The notes below the pieces were generated by a model. It was given only the letters and a program-made list of their open reading frames with translations, was not told where the DNA came from and ran no database searches. From NCBI GenBank assembly GCA_937995595.1, contig CALKJW010000035.1:1-64000 (forward strand): a stretch of DNA of 64,000 nucleotides, read 5' to 3'. Numbering within the stretch: position 1 is the first letter of the stretch; each line of letters starts with the position of its first letter. Below, piece after piece: positions 9,213-18,511 of this stretch. This DNA is from an uncultured Phycisphaerales bacterium. Lineage in GTDB: Bacteria > Planctomycetota > Phycisphaerae > Phycisphaerales > UBA1924. The translations under genes and the position numbers were made by a program.

Positions 9213-9853
9213 CGCGCGCGCCGGGACAACCGCTCCGTGTTTCGGCGGCTCTCTGTGCGCTGCTCGCCGCCCTCGCCGCGGGCTGCGACTGCCGGGAGTG
9301 CGCTCCGCCGGTCACGGCGCAAGCGGGGTCCGCGCCGGCGTGGGCTGATGCGCCGGCGGTGCCGCCCGTGGCGTTCTTCGAACGCGCATGCGCCAACTGC
9401 CACGGGCCCGGGGGCATGTTCTACGGCGAGGGGTTCGCCGCGATGAGCGACGACGCCGAACTGGCGCGCGTCGTGCACGAGATGGTCATCGGCCCGGCGC
9501 GGACCACGCTCGACGACGCGAGCACGGCCGCGCTGGTGGCCTATCACCGGCACCTGCGCGAGTCGGTGCGCCGGCCGTTTGTCGTGCTGACACGCATCGA
9601 CGGCGGCCGAGTCGAGGGCGAGGTGTCCGGCGGGGCGCGCGTGGTGGTCGTCGCCGACGGACGCGAGGTCGAAGCGACCGTCGTGGATCACGCGTGGTCC
9701 GTCGTGCTCACCGGCCCGCCGCGCGCGTCGCTGGTGGTCCGCGCACGGGCCGATGGCGAGCCAACCGACGAGACCGAACTGGACCTCGGCAGGGCCGCGT
9801 GGACGCACGACGCGCCGCCAGAGTCGTCCGTGTCAAGCAAAGGCGGTGCATAG
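9209..9853 (+). CDS. c-type cytochrome lipoprotein
   Basis: This 214-residue protein has a lipoprotein-type signal (LLAALAAGC) and then one haem-binding motif, CANCH, at about residues 61-65, with possible distal Met residues in GGMFYGEGFAAM. A C-terminal beta-rich part (about 120-200) has no family I recognise. It probably accepts electrons from the dehydrogenase encoded just upstream, whose stop overlaps its start by 4 nt. Haem attachment outside the cytoplasmic membrane is expected from the CxxCH motif and the export signal. Confidence 0.87.
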   Translation: MTRAPGQPLRVSAALCALLAALAAGCDCRECAPPVTAQAGSAPAWADAPAVPPVAFFERACANCHGPGGMFYGEGFAAMSDDAELARVVHEMVIGPARTTLDDASTAALVAYHRHLRESVRRPFVVLTRIDGGRVEGEVSGGARVVVVADGREVEATVVDHAWSVVLTGPPRASLVVRARADGEPTDETELDLGRAAWTHDAPPESSVSSKGGA

Positions 9854-9882
9854 ACTTCGCGGCTTCGAACTCTCTTCGGCAT

Positions 9883-11073
9883 ATGAGCGAACAACGAATA
9901 ACACCGATGCGCGGCGCGTGGCGGGTGGCCACGGCGGCGGGCATCGGCATCTACGTGCACTGGACGTTCCTGCTCCTGCCGGCGGTGGTCGCCGCGCAGG
10001 CGCTGCTGGCGTCCAACGCGGACCCGTCGGCGCGCGTGCGGGCCGCGGCGTACAACGTCTCGATCGTCCTCGCGGTGTTCGTGTGCGTCGTGCTGCACGA
10101 ACTGGGGCACGCGCTGATGGCGCGGCGGTTCGGCGTGCGGACGCGGGACATCGTGCTGCTGCCCATCGGCGGCGTGGCGAGGCTGGAACGCATCCCGCGC
10201 AACCCGGTGCAGGAACTCTGGATCGCGCTGGCGGGGCCGGCGGTCAACGTCGTGATCGCCGCGGCGCTGACGGCGGGCCTGCTGGCGGCGGGCCTGGCGC
10301 GCGGGAACCCGCTGCACCACTTCGGCCTGCACGGGGGCGTCGGGTTCGTCGCAACGCTCGCGGCGATCAACGTCGCGCTGGTGCTGTTCAACATGATCCC
10401 CGCGTTCCCGATGGACGGCGGCCGCGTGCTGCGGTCGCTCTTGGCGATGGCGATGCCCTACGACCGGGCGACCGGGATCGCCGCGCGCGTCGGCCAGTTG
10501 GCCGCGCTGGGCTTCGTGCTGCTGGCGATCGTGACCATGAACCCGTTCATGCTGCTGATCGCGGCGATGGTGTTCTTCGGCGCCGGCGCGGAGGCGTCGC
10601 ACTCGCAGACGCTCGGACGTCTGGCCGGGGTCACGGCGCGGGACGCGATGATGACGGACTTCACGACCGTGAGCGCCGACGAGCCGCTCGGACGTGCGGC
10701 GGACCTGCTGCTGGCCGGGTCGCAGAGCGACTTCCCCGTGGTCGGGCCCGACGGCGCGTACGCGGGGATGCTGTCGCGCGAGGCGCTGCTGGGCGCGATC
10801 GCCTCGCGCGGTCCCGAAGCGCCCGTCGCGGCGGCGGCCAACGCGCACGCGCCGACGTTCGAAGAATCGCACCCCGCCGCCGAGGCGCTGGAACGGATGC
10901 AGGCCGCGTCGGTCGGGGCGGCCGCGGTGCTCCGCGCCGGGCGCGTCGTGGGCGTCGTGTCGATGGAGAACCTCGCGGACCTGCTGGAACTCAGCGCGGC
11001 GATGAACGCGGCGCGAGCAGCACGGAGTGACCGTGCATCGGCAGTTCGCACGCAAGGCCCAGTTCGGCCCTGA
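9883..11073 (+). CDS. Site-2 protease family (M50) metalloprotease with CBS pair
   Basis: This is a 396-residue polytopic membrane protein. Zinc-binding HELGH is at about 73-77 in a hydrophobic segment, and the second metal site appears in NMIPAFPMDGGRV at about 169-181, both diagnostic of intramembrane site-2 proteases. A CBS pair covers about residues 255-375, the architecture of the SpoIVFB-like/Rip3-type subgroup, which cut membrane-bound regulators or precursors. The ATG at 9883 follows the end of the cytochrome gene by 29 nt; no clear Shine-Dalgarno is present. Its 3' end overlaps the convergent nuclease gene by 83 nt. The substrate is unknown. Confidence 0.92.
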   Translation: MSEQRITPMRGAWRVATAAGIGIYVHWTFLLLPAVVAAQALLASNADPSARVRAAAYNVSIVLAVFVCVVLHELGHALMARRFGVRTRDIVLLPIGGVARLERIPRNPVQELWIALAGPAVNVVIAAALTAGLLAAGLARGNPLHHFGLHGGVGFVATLAAINVALVLFNMIPAFPMDGGRVLRSLLAMAMPYDRATGIAARVGQLAALGFVLLAIVTMNPFMLLIAAMVFFGAGAEASHSQTLGRLAGVTARDAMMTDFTTVSADEPLGRAADLLLAGSQSDFPVVGPDGAYAGMLSREALLGAIASRGPEAPVAAAANAHAPTFEESHPAAEALERMQAASVGAAAVLRAGRVVGVVSMENLADLLELSAAMNAARAARSDRASAVRTQGPVRP

Positions 11074-12412
11074 GCCTCGCCGCGAGTTTCTCGCGCTGCG
11101 GCTGCTCGCCGTGGGTGAGGAACACGCGCGGCTTCGCGTGCGCGACGGGCCGCACCCAGTCCACCAGTTCGCTCTGGCCGGCGTGGGCCGAGAAGCCGTT
11201 GACGGTGTGGACGGAGGCGCGGACAGGCACTTCCTCCCCGTGAACGCGCACGACCTTCTCTCCGTTGACGAGCCTGCGCCCGAGCGTTCCCTCGGCCTGG
11301 TAGCCGACAAAAACGACGCGCGTCGCGGGGTTGGCCAGCGAGTGGCGGAGGTGGTGCACGATGCGGCCGCCGGTGCACATGCCCGCGCCCGCGATGATGA
11401 CCGTCCCGCCCAGCACGTTGTTGAGTTTCTGCGACTGCTGGGGCGTCTGCGCGTACTGAAGACCGGGAAAGTCCAGCGGGTCGTAGCCTTGGGCCCGGAG
11501 TCTGCACGTCTCGGCGTCGAACAGGTGCGGGTAGCGCTTGTAGAGTTCGCTGACCTCGATCGCCATCGGGCTGTCGATGTGCACGCTCAACGCCTTGATC
11601 CGGCCGGCCCGCAACTGCTCTCCGAAGTGGTAGATCAGGTCCTGCGTGCGCCCGACGGCGAACGCGGGGATGAGCACCTTGCCGTCCTCGGCGCGCGACC
11701 GCTCCAGCAGTTCGACCAGTTCCTCGACCGTCGCCGCGCGCCCGCGGTGGTCGCGGTCGCCGTAGGTCGATTCGAGCACGAGCACGTCGGCCTCGTGCGG
11801 GGGCGTGGGGTCGCGCAGCAGGGGCGAGCCCGGCACGCCGACGTCGGCGGAGAACACGACGACCATCTCGCGCGCGTCCGGCGTGTCGCGCACGCGCATC
11901 TCGATCGACGCCGAGCCGAGGATGTGCCCCGCGTCGAACAGGCGGACGTCCACGCCGGGAGCGATGGTCTTGCGTTCCCCGTATCGCACGGTCCGGAACA
12001 GCGCGAACACGCGCTCGGTGTCGCGCACGGTGTACAGCGGCTCGATGATGGGCCGGTCCTGCGAGGCGCGGTAGCGGTTCTCGCGCTCCGCGTCGGCCTC
12101 CTGGATGGAGGCCGAGTCCCGGAGGATGATCTGCGCCAGACTGAACGTCGCGGGCGTCGAGAAGATCGGGCCCGCGTACCCGCACTGGGTCAGCAGCGGC
12201 AGTCGGCCGCAGTGGTCGAGGTGCGCGTGCGAGAGGACGACCGCGTCGAGCGCGTGCGCATCGATCGCGGGCATCTCGCGGTTGCGCTCTTCCGAGTCGC
12301 GCCCGCCCTGGAACATGCCGAAGTCGACCAGCACGCGGGCCTGCCGGGTCTGCAGCAGGTAGCACGACCCCGTGACCTCCCCCGCCGCGCCGTGAAACGA
12401 AAGGTGGACCAT
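10991..12412 (-). CDS. MBL-fold beta-CASP RNA exonuclease/endonuclease family protein
   Basis: This is a 473-residue cytoplasmic protein. The metallo-beta-lactamase core starts at residue 1 (LSFHGAAGEVTGSCYLL) and holds HAHLDH at about 61-66, FDAGHILGS and SADVG. The beta-CASP domain follows (VLIPAFAVGRTQDLIYHF, IDSPMA), and the RMMBL end has VIIAGAGMCTGGRI, FSAHAGQSEL and FLTHGE. This is the set seen in CPSF73-like and bacterial YsaS-type RNA-processing nucleases. The ATG at 12412 fits the conserved N-terminus. Divergent from the next gene; overlaps the site-2 protease gene tail-to-tail by 83 nt. Confidence 0.93.
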   Translation of the reverse strand: MVHLSFHGAAGEVTGSCYLLQTRQARVLVDFGMFQGGRDSEERNREMPAIDAHALDAVVLSHAHLDHCGRLPLLTQCGYAGPIFSTPATFSLAQIILRDSASIQEADAERENRYRASQDRPIIEPLYTVRDTERVFALFRTVRYGERKTIAPGVDVRLFDAGHILGSASIEMRVRDTPDAREMVVVFSADVGVPGSPLLRDPTPPHEADVLVLESTYGDRDHRGRAATVEELVELLERSRAEDGKVLIPAFAVGRTQDLIYHFGEQLRAGRIKALSVHIDSPMAIEVSELYKRYPHLFDAETCRLRAQGYDPLDFPGLQYAQTPQQSQKLNNVLGGTVIIAGAGMCTGGRIVHHLRHSLANPATRVVFVGYQAEGTLGRRLVNGEKVVRVHGEEVPVRASVHTVNGFSAHAGQSELVDWVRPVAHAKPRVFLTHGEQPQREKLAARLRAELGLACELPMHGHSVLLAPRSSPR

Positions 12413-12557
12413 CGTCGGCCTCCGGCGGCGCCCGAACGCGATTGCCCGCGATCGGCGGGATGCTCGACGCCGACCGCAGTGTATCGGGACCGTGAACCGA
12501 TGCTCGCAACGGGGCGTACTCTTTCCGGTGCACGCGGCACCCGGCTTGCTACGGTCC

Positions 12558-13589
12558 ATGACGATGCGAAACGCCCGCCCAGGAAGCCGGACGCTCAACC
12601 CCGCGGTCGCTTCGGACCGACTCAACGGGGCGATGGCGGCGCACCCTCTGCCCCCGACAGTCGAACGCCTCCGCCGCGCCGCGCTCGCCGCGCGGTCGGG
12701 GCTCCGCCGCTACCCGCGGCACCTCCTGGAGTCGCTCACAAGGACCGGCGCGGCCCACGCGGAGACGCCGTGCGGGTGCGGAACCGACCTCTGCCAGTTC
12801 GGCAGCGGCGGCATCGACGCCGTCTGGCTCGGGCACGCCACGATGCTGCTGAGCCTCCGGCCGCCGGGCGGGCGAACACTGACCGTCCTGACCGACCCGG
12901 TGTTCTCGGACCGTATCGGCGTGAAGGTGGGCCGGGTGACCTTCGGCCTGCGCCGCCTGATCGCGCCCGCGCTGGACGTGCACCAACTGCCGCGGATCGA
13001 CCTCGTGCTGCTCTCGCACGCGCACTTTGACCACCTCGACCGGCCGTCCCTGCGTCGGCTCGCGGCGGGTCCGGCGCGCGGCGCGACGGTCATCACGGCG
13101 GAGCGCACCAGCAGGCTTGTGCCAGCGGGGTTCCGGCGCGTCGTCGAACTGCCCTGGAATCGCTCCGTCGAGTTCGCGGGGCTGCGCTTCGACGCCGTCC
13201 GCCCGGCGCACTGGGGCGCGCGCGCGGCGTTCGACCGTCGTCGCGGCTTCAACTCCTACGTCATCGACGCGGGCACGCGGCGCGTGCTGTTCGCGGGCGA
13301 CACCGCCGCGACCGACGCGTTCGAACGCGTCGGACCGGTGGACCTGTCGATCTTCGGCGTCGGCGCGTACGAGCCGTGGGAGCACGCGCACGCGACGCCC
13401 GAGCAGGTGTGGCGGATGTTCTCGCACCTGCGCGGCAACGGCGGCGTGCTGATGCCGATGCACCACTCGACCTTCGACCTCGGCGAGGAGCGGCCCGGCG
13501 AACCGCTGGCGCGGCTCGAGGCCGCGGCGGGGCTCTCGTGGGGCGCGGTCGTGGGGCGCGGGATGGGCGAGGTCGTCTCGATCGCGTGA
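12558..13589 (+). CDS. NAPE-PLD-like MBL-fold hydrolase
   Basis: This is a 343-residue zinc hydrolase of the COG2220 type. The family features are GIDAVWLGHATMLLSL, TDPVFSDR, SHAHFDHLD at about residues 152-160, VLFAGDTAATDAF and GVGAYEPWEHAHATPEQ with MPMHHSTFDL near the end. Relatives include N-acyl phosphatidylethanolamine phospholipase D, but bacterial members vary in substrate. Two ATGs are possible, 12558 and 12564; a TACGGT hexamer at 12550-12555 would favour 12564 as a leaderless start. Divergent from the beta-CASP gene. Confidence 0.88.
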   Translation: MTMRNARPGSRTLNPAVASDRLNGAMAAHPLPPTVERLRRAALAARSGLRRYPRHLLESLTRTGAAHAETPCGCGTDLCQFGSGGIDAVWLGHATMLLSLRPPGGRTLTVLTDPVFSDRIGVKVGRVTFGLRRLIAPALDVHQLPRIDLVLLSHAHFDHLDRPSLRRLAAGPARGATVITAERTSRLVPAGFRRVVELPWNRSVEFAGLRFDAVRPAHWGARAAFDRRRGFNSYVIDAGTRRVLFAGDTAATDAFERVGPVDLSIFGVGAYEPWEHAHATPEQVWRMFSHLRGNGGVLMPMHHSTFDLGEERPGEPLARLEAAAGLSWGAVVGRGMGEVVSIA

Positions 13590-13598
13590 GTCGCGCTG

Positions 13599-15200
13599 CT
13601 ACGCCGCGGCGAACCGCTGCCGCGCCGCGGGCGCGGGCAGGCCGAGTTCCGCGGTGAGCATGCGCGCGCCGATCTGCGCCGAGAGGAAGATGACCGGCAG
13701 GCCCGAACCGGGGTGCGTGCCCCCGCCGACGAACCACACACCGTCGAGGCCATCCAGCCGGTGCGCGACCCGCCGGTGCAGCATCTGCATGAGGTTGTGC
13801 GCGAGGTTGAACGTCGCGCCGAAGTTGATCGCGCCCATGCCGTCGGCGCCGTCGCGCCAGTCCTGCGGCGTGATCGCCTTCTCGACGACGATGCGGCGTT
13901 CGATGTCCGCGACGCCGAAACGCCGCTCCAACTGATCGAGCACGGTCGCGCGGACGCGCGCCGACCCGGCGCGCCAGTCGATCGCCCCGACCTTCGTGTT
14001 CGGCGTCGGCATCAGCACGTAGAGCGACGAGCACCCGCGCGGCGCGAGCGTCGGGTCCAGCGGCGCGGGGTTGCAGACGTACACGCTCGGGTCCGCGCTG
14101 AGCGTCCCGTTGCTCGTGATGTCTTCGAGGTTGCGGCGGTAGTCCGAGGAGATGTAGATCGTGTGGTGCGGCAGGTCCGCCGCGCCCTCGATGCCGAGGT
14201 ACAGCATGTAGGTGCTGCACGAGTAGCGGCGCGAGTCGATGTGCGCATCGGTCGCCCCGCCGAGCCCCGAGCCGTACCGCGTGCGGACCGATTCGGGGAC
14301 AAACCGCTTGAGCGCGGCCGACGCGTCGGCGTTCACCACCACGTGGGCGTGCCGCTCGACCGTGCCGTCGGCCAGCCGCACGCCGGTCGCGCGCGGGCCG
14401 TCGAACTCGATCCCCGCGACCGGCGCGTTGAAGCGGAACTCGACGCCCATCCCGCGGCAGACGTCCGCCATGGCGCGCATCAGGGCGTTGCACCCGCCGC
14501 GCGGGTGCCAGACGCCGTACTCGTACTCGATGAACGGCAGGATCGAGAAGATGCTCGGGCATTCCAGCGGGCTCATGCCCAGGTACTTGCTCTGGAACGA
14601 CACGGCCATCCGCACGAACGGGTTGCGGAAGTAGGTCGAAAGCAGCCCGTCGACCGACAGGTGCGGCGAGAGGTGCGGCAGGAACTTCGGCGACGCCGCG
14701 CCGAGCACGTCGCCCACGCCGCGCATGGGCGAGCGGAGGATCGGCTCCATCAGCCGCAGTTTCACGCGCGTGTCGCGGATGAACCGCTCGAAGTTCGCCC
14801 CGTCGTGCGGGTCGATCGCGCCGATGCGCCGGGCCATCTCCGCCACGTCCTGCGTGGTGTCAATGCGCAGCGGCCCGTCCCGCCCGTCAACCCCTCGCCC
14901 CATGATCAGCCGGTACATCGGGTCCAGGCGCGTCAGGTGCGCGTGATCGGTCAGCCGCCGTCCCGCCGCGGCGAAGATCTCCTCGAGCACGTAGGGCATC
15001 AGGAAGAACGTCGGCCCCCGGTCAAAGGCGAACGTGCCGCGCGGCGAGCCGAGCATGATGCGGCTGGTCCGCCCCCCAACCGCCGACATCGACTCGTACA
15101 CCCGCACCCGCGCGCCCGCCGCGGCGAGCAACATCGCGCTGGCCAGCCCGCCCGGCCCGGCCCCGACAATCCCGACCACGTGATCCTTTGTGTTGGCCAT
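13599..15200 (-). CDS. CrtI/CrtN-family carotenoid oxidoreductase (1)
   Basis: This 533-residue flavoprotein begins with a Rossmann FAD motif (VGIVGAGPGGLASAMLL, about 9-25) and ends with the carotenoid-desaturase FAD signature GVWFVGGGTHPGSGLPV. RTSRIML and FDRGPTFFLMPYV near the start are also typical. It should desaturate or oxidise a polyene chain using bound FAD at the membrane. It is divergent from the aldehyde dehydrogenase operon that holds a second paralogue. By analogy with C30 pathways the pair would act as CrtN- and CrtP-like enzymes, but I cannot tell which is which. Confidence 0.92.
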   Translation of the reverse strand: MANTKDHVVGIVGAGPGGLASAMLLAAAGARVRVYESMSAVGGRTSRIMLGSPRGTFAFDRGPTFFLMPYVLEEIFAAAGRRLTDHAHLTRLDPMYRLIMGRGVDGRDGPLRIDTTQDVAEMARRIGAIDPHDGANFERFIRDTRVKLRLMEPILRSPMRGVGDVLGAASPKFLPHLSPHLSVDGLLSTYFRNPFVRMAVSFQSKYLGMSPLECPSIFSILPFIEYEYGVWHPRGGCNALMRAMADVCRGMGVEFRFNAPVAGIEFDGPRATGVRLADGTVERHAHVVVNADASAALKRFVPESVRTRYGSGLGGATDAHIDSRRYSCSTYMLYLGIEGAADLPHHTIYISSDYRRNLEDITSNGTLSADPSVYVCNPAPLDPTLAPRGCSSLYVLMPTPNTKVGAIDWRAGSARVRATVLDQLERRFGVADIERRIVVEKAITPQDWRDGADGMGAINFGATFNLAHNLMQMLHRRVAHRLDGLDGVWFVGGGTHPGSGLPVIFLSAQIGARMLTAELGLPAPAARQRFAAA

Positions 15201-15380
15201 GTGCGCCTCGTTGCGTGCCGACCCGATCGCCGCTCCCGGCCATGCGCGGCAGAACACGGCCGGCGTGAATCCCAGACGCCTTGGGTATCGAAACAACCAC
15301 CACAAACGGATTCAGAAGGGTCCCGGTGTTCGCGATTCCGGCGGCCCCTGCCCTCACCCCCGTACCACCGTCGCCACCCA

Positions 15381-16871
15381 ATGACCGCACTGCTCAATCG
15401 CCCAGCGCCTCTGCTCGCAGAACACCCGACGAAGCGCGACAACCGCTTCGGCGCCGTCGCGGACGACCTGCGCCCACCGCGGGCCGCCGAGGCAGGCGAG
15501 TGGGGAAGCCTGCCGATCGGGCGGCGACTGGAGTGGGTGCGGCGGTTCCGTGCGGCGCTGGTCTCGAACGCGGAACGTCTGGTCGAGTTGATGGGCCGAG
15601 AGGCCCACAAGCCGCGATGGGAGGCGTTCGCCGCGGACGTGCTGCCCCTGCTTGCCGCCTGCAGGTGGACGGAGCGCAACGCGGGGCGTGTCCTCTCTTC
15701 GCAGCGTGTGCGCAAGGGCGCGTGGTGGTCGATCGGTCAGTCGCACCGCGTTGAGCGCGTGCCGCTGGGGCGCGTCGGGATCATCGCGACGTGGAACTAC
15801 CCGCTGCAGTTGCTGGGCGTGCAGATGCTGCACGCGCTCGCGGCGGGCAACACGGTGGTCGTCAAGCCGTCGGAGCGAACGCCCCGCACACAGGCCCTGT
15901 TGCTCGACCTTGCACGCGACGCCGGACTGCCCGAGGGCACGATCGACGTTCTTCCCGCGACGCGCGAGGCCGGCGCGGCGATGCTCGCCGACGAACCGAT
16001 GGACCACCTTGTGTTCACCGGCTCGACCGCGGTCGGTCGGCGGATCGCCGAAGCCGCCGCGCGAAGGCTCCTGCCGACGACGCTCGAACTCTCCGGGCGT
16101 GACACGGCCTTCGTGCTGGCCGACGCCGACGTCGCCATGGCCGCGCAAGCGATCTGGAACGCCGCGACCATGAACGCCGGGCAGACGTGCATGGCCCCGC
16201 GCCGGGCGCTCGTGGATGCGCGGGTCTATCCGCGCTTCCTCGACGCGCTCGCGCCGCTCGCGGCGGGAGCCAAGGCCCGACGGTTGATCGACGAGCACGC
16301 CGCGACGGCGTGCTTCGATGCGGCACGGGACGCGGTCGATGCAGGCGGGCGGAGCCTGTCGGGCGTGCTCGAACCGCCGCGCGGCGACGCGCTCGTGCCG
16401 CTGGCCATCGCCGACTGCCCCGAGGACGGCCCGCTGTTCCGCGGCGAGCACTTCGGGCCGGCGTTGGCGGTCGCACCCTTCTCGACACTCGACCACGCGG
16501 CCCACCTGCACCGTCTGGGCGCGGGCGATCAGCAACTGGCCGCTTCGGTCTTCACGCGCCCCGCGCGCGTGCCGGCAGAGCTTGCCGGCGCGCTGTCGTG
16601 CGGCGTCGTGACCATCAACGACTGTGTCGTGCCCACCGCCGACCCGTGCGCGAGCATCGGCGGCGCGGGGGCCAGCGGCTGGGGGGTTTCGCGCGGCCAA
16701 GCGGGCCTGCTGGCGATGACGCGGGCGCGACACGTCGCAACCACGTCGCGCCGCCTTCGTCTCCCCATCGACACCCCGATCGGTTCGGTCGCGTCGCGCC
16801 TGATGCGCGCGAGCCTGTGGACCTATGGAGCGGGCCGCGCTTCGCGCACCGCCACGGAATCGAACTCATGA
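15381..16871 (+). CDS. NAD(P)-dependent aldehyde dehydrogenase of the carotenoid cluster
   Basis: This is a 496-residue ALDH-superfamily enzyme. Visible are the cofactor-site segment GIIATWNYPLQLL, KPSERTP, FTGSTAVGRRI, the catalytic base in ELSGRD (Glu near 236) and the nucleophile in NAGQTCMAP (Cys near 268). In C30 carotenoid pathways such an enzyme oxidises the terminal carotenal to a carotenoic acid, and that is the likely role given its position between two CrtN-type genes. It leads a run of five genes with 4-28 nt overlaps. No Shine-Dalgarno is obvious before the ATG. Confidence 0.92.
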   Translation: MTALLNRPAPLLAEHPTKRDNRFGAVADDLRPPRAAEAGEWGSLPIGRRLEWVRRFRAALVSNAERLVELMGREAHKPRWEAFAADVLPLLAACRWTERNAGRVLSSQRVRKGAWWSIGQSHRVERVPLGRVGIIATWNYPLQLLGVQMLHALAAGNTVVVKPSERTPRTQALLLDLARDAGLPEGTIDVLPATREAGAAMLADEPMDHLVFTGSTAVGRRIAEAAARRLLPTTLELSGRDTAFVLADADVAMAAQAIWNAATMNAGQTCMAPRRALVDARVYPRFLDALAPLAAGAKARRLIDEHAATACFDAARDAVDAGGRSLSGVLEPPRGDALVPLAIADCPEDGPLFRGEHFGPALAVAPFSTLDHAAHLHRLGAGDQQLAASVFTRPARVPAELAGALSCGVVTINDCVVPTADPCASIGGAGASGWGVSRGQAGLLAMTRARHVATTSRRLRLPIDTPIGSVASRLMRASLWTYGAGRASRTATESNS

Positions 16872-18511
16872 CCACAACCTCCGCAACGTACGACGTCGCC
16901 GTGATCGGCGGCGGCCTGGCCGGGCTTGCCGCGGCCGTCGAGTGCTCGTCGCGCGGCCTGCGGGTCGCGCTGGTCGAGGCCAACGCGCACCTGGGCGGCA
17001 AGATGAACGTGCTGCGCGTGCCCTTCGCGGGCGACGCCCGCGCGCCGGCGGGCGCGTTCACCTTCGACATGGGCCCGACGATCATCACCCTCCCGCAGGT
17101 GCTGCGCGGCATCATCGAGCGCAGCGGCCGGCGAACCGAGGAGCTGATCAACCTGGTGGACCTCGACCCGCAGTGGCGGTGCTTCTACGAGGACGGCGTG
17201 CGGATCGACCTGCGGAAGAACGTCGCGCAGATGGCCGCCGCCCTCGACGCGCAGTTCCCCTCGCACAAGCCCGGCGCGGGCTACGCGAGGTTCATCGAGT
17301 TCTCGCGCCGGATGTACCGCCTGAGCGAGCGGGTGTTCTTCTACAGGGACATCGGCGGCATCGGCGACATGATGCGCTCGACCCCGCCACGCGACCCGGC
17401 GCTGCTGCGCGAGGTCATGGCGATGCGCATGCACAGCACGATGGCCGGCACGGCGCACGCGATGATCAACGAGCCGCACGTGCGCCAGCTGGTCGAGCAC
17501 TTCCAGCAGTACGTCGGGTCCAGCCCGTTCCTCGCGCCCGCGATTCTCTCGCTCATCGCCGCGGCGCAGACCGACCACGGGTGCTGGTACCCGCGCGGCG
17601 GGACGCGCACGGTCGCGCGGGCTTTGGAACGCATCGCCCGCGAGCAGGGCGTCGTGTTCTACACCGGCACGCGCGTGTCGCGCATCCTGAACGACGGCGA
17701 ACGCGCAGGCGGCCTGGAACTGGCCGACGGCCGAGTCGTCGGCGCGGCGCACGTGATCTCCAACTGCGACGTGCAGCGCACCTGCCACGACCTGCTCGAC
17801 ACGCCGCGCGCAGCGGCGCGGGCGGCCTCGATCGCCAAGTCGTACACCCCCGCCTGCTCGGGCGTGGTGCTGTACCTCGGCCTGACGCGGCAGTACCCGC
17901 ATCTGGCGCACCACGACTTCCTGTTCTCCGCCGATTCGCAGCGCGAGTTCGACGACATCTACAACCGCGGCGTGCCCGCCGAGGACCCTACGCTCTATCT
18001 CGCCGTGCCGAGTCGGACCGAGGACGAGGGCGTGCAGGCGCCGCCGGGGTGCGAGGCGCTGTACGTGCTGGTCCACACGCCGTACCTGCGGGCCGGGCAC
18101 GACTGGCGCAACGCCGACGGTGCACCTGGCCCGCTTCTGCGGCGTTACCGCGGGGTGATTCTCTCCAAACTGCGGCGCTTCGGCATGGAGGACCTCGACG
18201 ATCACATCGCCGTCGAGCGGCACCTGACGCCGACCGACATCGACCGCATGTACAACGCCGAAGGCGGCGCGATCTACGGCCTGGCGTCGCACGGCCGACT
18301 GTCGGGCGGCTTCAAGCCGCGCAACCGCAGCCTGGTGCTGAAGAACCTGTACCTCGCCGGCGGCTCGGCCAACCCCGGCCCCGGCGTGCCGATGGTGCTG
18401 ATGAGCGGCGTGACCGCGGCGAACGCGCTGTTCGAGGACGCGGGCGTCGGGCCCGCATCGCCGCGGACGCGAAGGGAGGCCGCGTGGCGCGAACCGGCGA
18501 TGGCCAGTTGA
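16868..18511 (+). CDS. CrtI/CrtN-family carotenoid oxidoreductase (2)
   Basis: This is a 547-residue FAD enzyme with AVIGGGLAGLAAAVE at residues 10-24, GGKMNV, FDMGPTIITLPQV and the C-terminal NLYLAGGSANPGPGVPMVLM motif. It is clearly homologous to the gene at 13599-15200 but diverged, as expected for the desaturase/oxygenase pair (CrtN and CrtP type). Its ATG overlaps the aldehyde dehydrogenase stop by 4 nt. The order desaturase-like enzyme plus ALDH, acyltransferase and glycosyltransferase matches pathways that end in glycosylated and acylated carotenoic acids. Confidence 0.93.
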   Translation: MTTTSATYDVAVIGGGLAGLAAAVECSSRGLRVALVEANAHLGGKMNVLRVPFAGDARAPAGAFTFDMGPTIITLPQVLRGIIERSGRRTEELINLVDLDPQWRCFYEDGVRIDLRKNVAQMAAALDAQFPSHKPGAGYARFIEFSRRMYRLSERVFFYRDIGGIGDMMRSTPPRDPALLREVMAMRMHSTMAGTAHAMINEPHVRQLVEHFQQYVGSSPFLAPAILSLIAAAQTDHGCWYPRGGTRTVARALERIAREQGVVFYTGTRVSRILNDGERAGGLELADGRVVGAAHVISNCDVQRTCHDLLDTPRAAARAASIAKSYTPACSGVVLYLGLTRQYPHLAHHDFLFSADSQREFDDIYNRGVPAEDPTLYLAVPSRTEDEGVQAPPGCEALYVLVHTPYLRAGHDWRNADGAPGPLLRRYRGVILSKLRRFGMEDLDDHIAVERHLTPTDIDRMYNAEGGAIYGLASHGRLSGGFKPRNRSLVLKNLYLAGGSANPGPGVPMVLMSGVTAANALFEDAGVGPASPRTRREAAWREPAMAS

